Assembly: GCA_023846275.1 (NCBI GenBank)
Contig: CM043868.1
Location: 14,417,755-14,481,754, forward strand
Direction of reading: 5' to 3'
DNA: 64,000 nucleotides
From: Vanilla planifolia
Taxonomy: Eukaryota; Streptophyta; Magnoliopsida; Asparagales; Orchidaceae
In this document: piece after piece, positions 26,546 to 37,229 of the stretch
Layout of the letters: each line of letters starts with the position of its first letter
Position numbering within the stretch: position 1 is the first letter of the stretch
Translations under genes and position numbers: made by a program
The notes under the pieces: model-generated
Seen by the model: the letters and a program-made list of their open reading frames with translations, nothing else
Databases searched by the model: none
Told to the model about the DNA's origin: nothing

Positions 26546-26550
26546 ATAAT
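26546..26550. repeat. Target-site duplication ATAAT (right)
   Basis: Exact copy of the five bases at 15911-15915, directly abutting the outer end of the 5' LTR. Confidence 0.95.
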
Positions 26551-27122
26551 CATATAAGGTGGCCTTATATGAATGAACTTTACTTGTAGAGAAATGTTAG
26601 GTTATATGATGAGATAAAAGTGCTGGACTTGTATCGAGGATCTCATGGGCTTAAAGGGAGTGCCAGAGTATTGGTGATTTATTATGCATTTTATGGGTTA
26701 ATTATAATTCCATTAAGACTTGTTAAACCCTAATAGGTATGAGATAAGGTCGACAATTGAGGTCTTATGTATTAGATCAGCTTGGTAAGCTATGATACTT
26801 TTATTGATCCCTTTACTATATTGATAATTTTACTTTATTATTATATTATTATATGCATGTTTTAATGACACAATTTGAGGATTTTGTTTAAGCTTAGCTC
26901 ATCCTTTCTTACTTATGCCATCTATTGGGAGATTTAGTATCTTAATATATATATTTTTAGTTAATATCATGTGATGTCATAATTATAGTTCTATTTATTT
27001 TTATTTTTATCATTTATTTTGTTAAAATTGAACTGCATGGAATATTCTATGTTGGATTTAGCTTTTTGTAGTTTATTTTTTATATGATAGAGTTGGTCTT
27101 TAGATGGATATTTTATCATTTG
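26551..27122. other. Old repeat DNA continuing from the left flank
   Basis: Contiguous with 15,910 before the insertion. Contains AAGCTTAGCTCATCC near 26,890, reminiscent of gypsy LTR leader sequence in plus orientation. No coding sequence. Confidence 0.35.
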
Positions 27123-29831
27123 ACAATTATTTTCATATTGTGGATTGTGTGAATGTGTTTCTATATAGATTGTAAGTTTCTCTGTTTCTATATACATCTT
27201 AATCTATTTTGTTTGGTTAGTTTAGGGTTAAGTTATTACTAAATTAACTAGGTAACTAATTGAGATGTAAACACAGTTTATTTTAGGCAAAATGCTATAA
27301 GCATGATGATAAGATTTAGAGATCATAACTCTTAGTTTAAATGGTAAGCTCAGAGAATAAAAATTGGCTAGGCAAGCACTTTAATTGATGCTTAGGTCTA
27401 GTTGCACCCAAGAGAAAAAAATGTTGCAAAAAGTCAAGTGTGACACTTATGCATTGTACTAGTTCTTTTAATTTGTGTCCTTTTGTCCCATCTCTAAACT
27501 ACTAAATGTGGACATGACTAGTTAAGATTGTGGCTTAACAATGTTGAGTGGTTTTGGGTTATGGATGATTCATGAAAACATTGACTTGTAGTTGAGTTTC
27601 TCCAACTAGATGTAGTAAATGTGTGATTGGTAAAATGGTACTTTAGTGGGTAACTTAAGCTTGAGGTTAAATCAAATTGCCTAAAAATCTTGTATCTCTT
27701 TTGTACTTATTTGTATTTACTTTATTTATTATAGCTTCAAGAAGCTATTTATCTTGAAAAATCAAAAAAAAATCATGAAGGTGTTTAGTTCTATAAAAGG
27801 AAGCTTTAAAAAGTCTTATTAATTCTTTAGTTTATTAGAACATTTGTTTCAAATCTTACAACCCCCCCAACATGCCTCTTGGGACCAACATATATCATGG
27901 TTTTATCCTTGATTTTACAATAATTTTGTGATGTTTTTTTTATCATCTTGACTTAATTTTTTGGATTGTGTCTTCAAGATTTATTTACTTTATGTTTACT
28001 TAATAATTTTGTTTTTTTGGTGTATTTATTGATTTCTTTAGACCACTTTGCCAATGCCTTACCTCCTTGGAAACTCCTCCAGTTAAGTGTCTCTTCGCGG
28101 CAACTCCATTATAAGCAACACAATGACAAGAGGTGACAAGGGGAAGATTAACAATTTGCAATTTCAAAGATGTTGGCCAATAGGTGCGTAAGAATGGAAA
28201 GGGAAAAATAGAAAAATAAGAGATTTAACTTGGTATTAGGATATTATATGTAATATTTTTATTTACTAGTTAACCCTTAAAATAAAAAAAATTACAATAA
28301 TTCCAATGTAAATTTTCATCAAGACAAAATAAGCATCATTGATTTCATCACGACAAACTCTATTCATAATATATATTTTGAGATACATTACTTTTTAGTT
28401 CATCTTAGTATATTTTAAGAAACAAACTTGCTTGCCTAAAAATTGATCTCAAGAGTTAAGGCAACCAAATTAGTTTAAAATATTTAAGATATTATTTTCA
28501 TATTGTGGATTGTATGAATATGTTTTTATATAGGTTATAAGTTGCTTTGTTATCATATACATACTAGTATATTTTAATAGTTTATTTAGCCTAAATTTTT
28601 ATTGAATTAACTAAGTGACTAATTGAGATGTAGACATAATTTATTTTAGATAGAATACTACAAGTATGATAATAAGATTAGGAGACCATGACTTTTAATT
28701 TAAATATAAATCTTAGAAAGTGAAACTTGACTATCCAAGCACTCTAACTAATGCTTAGGTCCTATTAAACCAAAGAAAAAAACAAAGCTACAAAAATTCG
28801 AGTGTGAAACTTGTGCATTGTTCTAGTTCTTTTAATTATTTCTCTTTGCTCTATCTCTGAACTACTTAATGTGAAGAGGATTAGTCAAGCTCATAGATTA
28901 ATAATTTTGAGTGGTTTTGGGTTGTGGATGATTCATGAAAACCTTGACTTGCATTTAGGTTTCTCCAACTAGATGTAGTAAATGTGTGATTGGTATAGTA
29001 GTGTTCAATTGAGTAGCTTGGGCTTGAGGTTAAGTAAAATCGTCTAAAAATCTTATATTTTTGGTATTTATTTGTATTTTTTTTATTTATTATAGTTTTA
29101 AGAAGTTATTTGATTTAAATTTTTTTTAAATTTCAAAAAGAAATCATGAAGGAGTCTGGTTCTATAAAAGAAGCTTTAAAAGTCTTTTTAATTCTCTAAT
29201 TGCTAGAAAATTTGTTTCAAATCTTGCAACTCCCTAGTATGCCTTTTGGAACCAACATATACAATCACTTTATCATGATTATACATGAATTTTGTATTTT
29301 TTTCACATCTACTCATTTATTTGGAATGTGTCCTAAAGATTTACTTTGTGTTTAACTAATAATTTTGCATCTCCTTGGCAACTTGACGACAATACAAACT
29401 AGTCAAGTCCTCCTCTATCTAAGTGTCACCTCAAGGAAACTCCATCATGAGCAATAAAATGACAAGAGGCGATAAGGGAAAGAGTAGCGATTTGTAATTT
29501 CAAGGATGTTGGCTAATTCGTGCATAAGAAAGGAAAGGAGAAAACAACAAAATGTGAGACTTGGGTAGGCATTAGGATTTTATATATAATATTTTTATTT
29601 GCTAGTTAACCCTTAGAATTAAAAAATTTATAATAATTCCATTGCAAATCTCAAAAAAGATAAAACAAGTATCGTTGAATTGATCTTAACAAGTTATATC
29701 CATAAAATATATTTTGAAATATTTTACTTTTTAGTTCATCTTAACATATTTTAAGAGACGTTCTTTCTTGCCTTTAAATTGTTCCCAACAAGTTAATACA
29801 ACTTAATTATTTTAAAATATTAAAGATATTA
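27123..29831. repeat. Diverged tandem duplication, period about 1.36 kb
   Basis: Copy A is about 27,123-28,490 and copy B about 28,491-29,831. Landmarks: TTTCATATTGTGGATTG (27131 and 28496), GAGTGGTTTTGGGTT (27546 and 28909), CTCCAACTAGATGTAG in both, TCTATAAAAG in both, and matching ends with KTTTAAAATATT-type sequence before AAGATATT. The offset of 1363-1365 bp is constant, so copies are collinear. No open frame or domain is readable. They could be fused LTRs of an unidentified element or a local tandem duplication. Confidence 0.88.
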
Positions 29832-31119
29832 TAAGGAGCATAGTAGTTAGTAATAAAATATAAGTCAATTTTTTGCATTAATTAATTTAAAATTTTATGA
29901 ATATTATAAAGAATCAGGTAGTTAGCAATAATATCGAGATCCATTTTTCCCATGGTTGACTTCCCTAAAAGAGACTCCAATTCGAATTGTTAAGCTCCCA
30001 AGCCTATCATGACATAAACAAATTAGTTAAGCATTCATGCTTGATAATTGTAAAATCTTTTAAAAGTTTGACATCTACATTGGTTATCAACTTGTCATCT
30101 TTCTCCTCGCTATAAATAACGTGCCAATTTAAATATTTTGTTAATTATTATTTACATTTTAAAATAAACTATTCAAGCACTCAAAGCTTATTTTTTTATT
30201 ATGAGAGAGAAGTCTCTCCATCTTGTATTTAAAATATGTGTTTGTAATGCCAATTTTGATCTTCATTTTAACTTTCATATGCTCTGACTCTCTCATTTAT
30301 CATATTCCTCTTCCTCTCATTGAAATCCATCTCGATAGATTACTTCACCTCAAGGATTGATTTTTTTTTTCATTGTTAGCCTTGTTTTCCACAACAAGGT
30401 CTTTTTCTTGCTTGGTTTTTTTTACCTTTTTCTCAAAATGTTTTATTAGTTGTATCTAATTAAGATTAGATCAAATTGATTTAGGCTTCTCACCACATGT
30501 TTGACCTTATTTCCTTGAGCTCCTAGTTTTCCACATAAAAAAAAATGGAAGGCAACCATGAGGAAAACAAATCTTTTCATTTGATTTGGTTGTTGGTCAG
30601 CGCTATAATTTATGCAATTTTTTTATTGTACGAAAAAAAGTTTAATGGCCAAATTTATTTTAATATTTAATTGTTTGTGTGCCATGTGAATTTGATCCTT
30701 AGTTTTAATGTCATGCATTGACTTTTAAAACCAATTTTTATTTTGTTCTTAATTTCATAAATTAATTTTTCATTATTCTAAGTTCTTGACCTTCAAATCA
30801 ATCTTGATTTTTTAACTAAAAATCATTAAAATATTAATAAACAATTTTTAAAAACTTAATTTTCTTTAGATTTAGGAGCTCCTTTTTGGATTCAAGAGCT
30901 TTATGCTCTACAAAACCTTAGATGATTATGGTTATATTTGAATATTTTTTATAACTATTTTTCATCATTTTTATTTACAAAAACATTAGAGTATACCCAA
31001 TAATCTTCAAGTAATTTTTTTTAAATTCTTATTGTTGTCAAATACATCTTAAATTTTTCAAATATTTAGAAATATTTTTATTCTAAAGGAAAAACATTTT
31101 TATAAAAAAAAATTATATG
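29832..31119. other. AT-rich stretch, nothing recognised
   Basis: No frame, repeat partner or element end could be supported. Confidence 0.5.
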
Positions 31120-31580
31120 AATTTGATGTGAACTGACAACTAATGGTTGACGAAGACAAGCATGCAATGGTGGACCGCATGAAGATACGTTTAGATACGA
31201 CTAATTTAAAAAAAGACAATAATAAGGATTTGACCTCTTGTGTTCTACGCCAAGCTTTAAAGCGACCCTCGCTAGAGTTGACCAATGAAATCTAGCAGCA
31301 TTCCATTTTGAGAAGAACGCCGATTATAAGAAATCAGAATTATTCAAGTCAACTCAAAGCCGAAGATTCGCTGATGTGGACGAAGACAAGCGCATCTTCT
31401 CGTCCAATCGATCGACACTAAACAAAAGACAATAAAAGAACTGAAAGATCGAAGTCCTTTAGAATAACAACGAGGAAAAAGCAACAGTTGACGCAGTGCC
31501 GTTTGTCAACTAGAGAAAAGAAGAACGGCATCTCGGTTAAGGTTGGGGAGGAAGACACCAAGGCGTGTTTGGTACTAGCT
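31120..31580. other. GC-richer unique island, unidentified
   Basis: About 460 bp with more G+C and CpG than its surroundings (for example GCGACCCTCGCTAGAGTTGA and CAATCGATCGACAC). A 61-codon minus-strand frame at 31100-31285 has no recognisable domain. It may be a gene-derived fragment, a promoter or first exon remnant, or a less decayed transposon piece. I cannot assign it. Confidence 0.35.
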
Positions 31581-33899
31581 TAATAAAAGTGTTTTTGGCA
31601 TGGTTTGAGTTTGAACATAACTATTATAGCAAAAAAGAGTTTTTGGAAGTATTTTAAAAAACATAAATAAAAAATATTAGAAAAAAATTATTTGATAAGG
31701 TCTTTATATGTTAAAGGGGTAAAATTGGTCAATAAAAAAGATTAGCTATAGTATTAATATTCAACTTTTATATTTTTTTTATGATAGATAATCTTTTATT
31801 TTATATTTGTTGCTTAATCCTTTTTTTTGTTATTAACATATGATTTATCTTTCAAGCATAGTTTGGATAGGCAAGCAAGAATTTGACTCTTAAACTAAAT
31901 AATCAAATTTAAACTTAAATGAGGGAGAACCTAGAATTAGAAAGAGGGTAAGATGAGCTATAGGGGGTTCAAGGCCCTTTAAAGCATGCAAAATGTTAAC
32001 ATAAACATTAGTTGATAGAGAAATCAACATAATGACTTAATGATATAGAATCTAAATCCTAATAAAAAGGCAATTGTAGTCTTGTTAAAGAAGATAAAAG
32101 ATATATTAATAAGCTTGTAGGAATTCTCATTCATTAAGGTGCCAAGATTATTGACATATACATAAGCTAATAAATAAATCTTCACAATGACTAATGGATA
32201 CGAGATCAAATCCCTATGAACCAAACAATTACGTTCTTGTTGAAGGAGGTAAAAAGAGTTTTGAAAACACTAAGGAAAACTTATTTCTTTGGCCTGTAGA
32301 GTAGGGCAAGTCAATTACATGTAAAAGTGTAAAAAAGTTAGGTATCATTTAAGTAACTTTTTAAGTTAACCAACAAAAAATTAACATCATATCATAGGAC
32401 ATGAGGAAAGACATAATTTAGTAGTGAAAAAAGAAAGTAATAGAAAATGATGCATGTGCTTAGACTAAAATGATCTCATCCATGCTATCTCAACCAATGC
32501 ATCTCCAAGAATGGAGATAAACTCAACCATTGTCAAGGTTGTTTCACAACAAGGCTAAACATTAATAAATTGACAACTACAATAAGGCTTTTTGAAAATT
32601 TAATGATTACTTATCTTAATCTTTAGTTGTTAATAATATAATCTCAAAAAAGCCTCTATCTATATGATGTAGGGACTTAGCCTCATTTGACAGGTTTTGT
32701 AAGTATTTATTTCTTCAAAATAAAATCTCATCATCATCATCAAGGATATTAATATACCTCAATTTTTAATTAAATCAAGTTTTTTCATACATTTTTATTT
32801 ACACTTGTACATCACTTGCAATATTTATCAAATGTTTACTAAATATCAAATCATTAAATTTACAAACATAAATTATTTATGCAAAAGCAAGTAATAAAAA
32901 TTTTGAACAAAATCCAAAAAGTGATTAATAACATTGTTAATGGAAATAAACCTCAAAACTTACCTCACAAATATTTAAATATTATAATTCCAATATATTA
33001 TTAAATATTATTTCTATGTTATATTATTTGTTTTCATTTTTTTGTATCATAAATCTAGTTTATCTAAAAAATATATAACAAAATAGGATTAATCCAACAA
33101 TCGAGTCAATAACCAAATTTATGTATTGAGTGGTGAAGATGGAAGTGAAGAGAAGTAGGTAATGGAAGTGATAAATGAAAAGGAAAAACTGGTGAAAAGC
33201 ATGCCCCAAATTTATGAAAATTTTGGTTGATTTAGAAATAAAAGAAAATTATCGAATTTAATATAATGACAAACATGAAGCTCGTTTCTTCATTACAAAA
33301 ACATGATCACAAAAGTTTTAGCTTAATCTAAATTCATTTAATGTGGTTTTAAAACCAAACTACAAGAAAAGCAAAAATAAAATATTTCTAATTAACCAAG
33401 ATAATGGCCTGTAAACAATAAGAATAGAATTGCAACCACCAAAAATTCAAATTATAGAAGTTGTTAAAAACACCCCAAATCATATAGCCTTAAAATTTCA
33501 TATAATTTAACATCATTAATTTGTCCAAACAATGAAAAATAAAGAAATTAAAAAATAGTGATTCTTTGGTAACATAAAAAATATTTTAAGCTCTTTTGGT
33601 CACTAAATCCCTTACCTCTTTTTTGAATCTATAGTAAATTTGGAGTGTAAGAGAACCTAAAAATAAGCATGTATTTATTACCTTCATATTTTTTATAAAA
33701 ATGGAAGAAAAGCTTTAAAAACAAAGATTTTAACAAGTTGAGAGAAGGGACTCATGAGGAAAAGATAGTAAAAGAACTTATAGCACTTATAGGATAACTG
33801 ATCAAAAGATCATTCTCAATATCATTGAATCCAAAATAGATGAAAAAATAAGAAAGAGACAAACTTAATAAAATCAATGATACAGAATACAATAGTATG
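31581..33899. other. AT-rich stretch, possible MITE-like start, no gene
   Basis: Begins near 31,565 with GTGTTTGGTACTAGC and AAAAGTGTTTTTGGCATG, wording seen at the termini of some plant hAT-type MITEs. I could not find the matching inverted end or a target-site duplication. The remainder shows no coding potential. Confidence 0.3.
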
Positions 33900-35839
33900 A
33901 TCAAGCATTAGATCATGCATGAAGATTCGTTGTAGGTGTACCTAAGTGCACTCCACAATGTATTGGTCAAGTGCTACATGTAGAGGCATGAATGCTCCCT
34001 TGAGAGACATACCCCCCAAAAGAGAAATATTAGAGACAAAAGTCATGTGTGGGTGCATACATAGGTGTGTGGAGCTCTCAGTTGACATTAGCAAATGCAA
34101 GGGCATGAATTGTGCATTGCGAACTGTAGGGTAGGCACCCAAATTCGATCGACATAAACTGCAAAGCGGGCTCCAACTTTGGGAGCTGCAATTACAGTCG
34201 TAGGTGCATGCATCTGATTCAAGTGCAACGCATTTTCTTTTTCACTGCGGACGATTTTGCCCCAACACATGCACACACATGACTGGGTGGAATCAATAAG
34301 GTGCACCCCAGTCAACTTCAAAATTTGAAAGTTTGTCATGGGCAAAACAAATTTTTGTAATTTGAATGTATTTATAAAAATTGTACCCAATCCTTATATA
34401 ATAAGTAAGAATATTGAATGAGTAAAGAACCTTCTAGAAAGAATTTTTAGAGAATATCAAAAAAAAGATGAGAGAAGAGAACACTCTAGAAAAGAATTTT
34501 GAAAGAATTCACAAATATTGAGAGAACTTCTAAAAACAAATTTTTTAGAAGTTTTGGGAACGAGAACTTTATAAAATTCAAAATTTCTTTGAAAGAAATC
34601 TTATTGAAAAAATTATTCTTTGTGATAAATAATACTCTTTTTCTTCTCTTTCTTTCGTTTCTCTTAGTCATATTTACACTTACACTTTTACTATGACTAT
34701 TTTGAAAAAGATCTACTAACAAGGACTTAAAGTGAGAACACATTATAGATAGATCAATAACTTTGATAGAAGCATAATTACACACCATTGAGCTTTGGAT
34801 TCAAATCATATGGCCCTTAGCTTAAGAGACAAGTGAAAAATATGAAAAGTTAGTTAATTAATTAAATAATATTTTAAATTTTAAGGATTTAAAATTAATA
34901 AATAATTAAATTATTAAAAAAATTGATATCTCATATTTGTTTAAAGATCTTGTAAGAAGGGGGAAGTATAGCATTTGAACTATAAAAGACATTGAGTCTA
35001 TAATTACTTTAAATTATTTAAAATTTTGGAGTAGTTATTTGAAAATCATACACAACTAAAAAGAGGTATGAGACGTCAAAGAAGAAAGATGAAGTAAGAA
35101 ATCATAACTACAAATTACTTAAAATCCCTTAACACTAAATTAATAAAAATTAGAATTTTTTAAATGTAAAAATAGAGAAAAAATGTCAAAATAGATTTAT
35201 TCAAAAGCATAAAAACCCTACAAATTAATACAAATATTAAATAAACTCAAAAAAGTATGATAATTTATCAAGACATAGTACAAATAATAAGCACAAAAAT
35301 AATTTCTCATGATAAAAAAGTATGATGGATATGGAAATAAAAGGTAAAAAGAAATTACAAAAAAATTATAAATAATTAATTTTTAATATTTTAAGTTTAA
35401 AAAGTTATTAAAAATATTAAATATTATTGAAAAACTATGAAAACTTAGCTAATGGGTAGAAACTTAGCTAAGGGTTAGAACTCATTACAAATAAAGTTAA
35501 TTGATAATTTTTGGAGTTTGAAAAAATTAAAAAATACAAAGAATTTAAGGATTCCTAAGTTTTAATTTTAATAAAAATTTGATTAATTCCTAAAAACTCT
35601 AATAACCTTAAATCTCTAATGAAAGAATAGCAAAGGAACCCATCCATCAGATGCACAAATCGATGATAAAAAAGCAAAGAAACGCAAGAAGTTGTTCTTA
35701 AATAGAGGCATAATTGTTGAAGGGAAATGATGTGTCGGGGAGATAAATGGACATGGGATCAACTATAATAGGGAAAAGGATCAAAGAATAGTAAAAATTA
35801 TGGAATCGAGGAGAAAATTTCTTACAACCAATATCTTAA

Positions 35840-35873
<34 letters not shown>

Positions 35874-37100
35874 AAAGTGAGTTGTTGGAAGAAAATCAAA
35901 TTGTTGAGTCATAGAACAAGAGAAAAATTTATGAATTTAAGAAAAGTTATGTAGCAGAAAAAGAGAAAGAAAAAAAGATAGAGAAAAGATTAACTTCAGG
36001 ATTAATTTCAAGGCAAGACCATTGTAAATAAAATTATGGTATATAAGCTTTTGCAAGGACATGAGAACACTAGGAAAGATCTCTCCTTAAATAATAGTGG
36101 GATGAATATTTTATTTTTGTTCTTAGAGATACTTAAAGATTTCATGCCCAAAGTTGATTCTTTAAAATGCAATAACATAAGAATGGGGTGACTTGATTAT
36201 CTGTGCTTATTATGATACTTCTTTGTTGGTTTGTTTCTACTTTTTTTGTTGGCATTATTATTAGTACAAGCACTTCATGTTATTCTTGCTACTAATAGTT
36301 ATCATGTGTTTAATAAACCCTTGTTTCTTGATAAACTCTTAATTAGTGATTATTTCTATATGCTACACTCAAAAGCTACATAAGAACAATAAAAAGGCTT
36401 TGTTCCATTGCTGCATATAGAAAGATTAGCATTACTAAATATCATGACAATGGTTATTATTGGTTATATTGCCATGAAATGATATATTATATGAACATGT
36501 TACATTGATACTATTGGTTTAATGAGAAGTATTTAATTTTATTGTTTATAAACTTGATTTTAAAAAGACAAAAAAAGAATTAGAGTAAGAACAAATGCTG
36601 GTAAATAAGATAGGACATGATTTTAAAAAAATAAACTAATGATGATTATTCATGATGACTATCTAGCTATCCAAAATAATAACCTTAGAAGTGACACTTT
36701 ATTTGGAATAATGTGTCTTTGAGAAGGAGTAATATCCAAAATAATATATCTTTGGATGTGGCGCCAAAAGTGCAACCATGAGGAATATTTGGAATAATAT
36801 ATCTTTAAATATGTCTAATTTAATTTGATTTGAAAAAAAAGTGAAAATGGCATCACCTTAGGTTCAACAAAAAGTAAAAAATGAAATTGAGAAACGACAT
36901 ATGAATAATAGTTAAAAAATTTATAAGATATTTTAAAGAAGAAGAATGGAGCCTCTAAATTAACTTAGAAGAAAAAAGATAATATGACTATTATTACCAC
37001 ATGTTATTTATGTGCTCAATGTATGACATAAACCTAGAGTATGATGTGGCTAAAGAATTGATTATTTTATATTTATGTTACACTATTTTGCCATGAAGTC
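33900..37100. repeat. Left copy of diverged ~3.1-kb direct duplication
   Basis: Shares ordered landmarks with 37,230-40,220. GGACTTAAAGTGAG...ATAGATAGATC near 34,720 matches GACTTAGAGTGAA...ATATAGATC near 37,780. Sequence at 35,998 (ATTTCAAGGCAAGACCA) matches 39,486. The 36,440-36,610 block (TTGGTTATATTGCCATGAAA) matches 39,620-39,790. The 36,690-36,910 block matches 39,830-40,090. Short frames in the GC-richer head (33,940-34,390) have no known domain. Confidence 0.7.
35844..35870. repeat. (GA)n microsatellite
   Basis: About 13 uninterrupted AG units in purine-rich surroundings. Confidence 0.97.
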
Positions 37101-37229
37101 AATGATGACTATCTCAATGATAAGAGGATGAATTATAGGTTTATTCAATCACCAAATAATCCATGATTGAGAAAGAATAAAAGGAGGAGATAAATGAAAA
37201 AAATCATCAAGCAGTATTATATGGTACCA

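Noticed and set aside
31565-31870. hAT-type MITE starting GTGTTTGGTACTAGC
   Set aside because: No matching inverted terminus or target duplication found, so not called as an element.
34088-34390. 100-codon minus-strand frame in the TGCATG-rich block
   Set aside because: Overlaps other frames on both strands, and no family motif. It lies within a non-coding duplicated unit.
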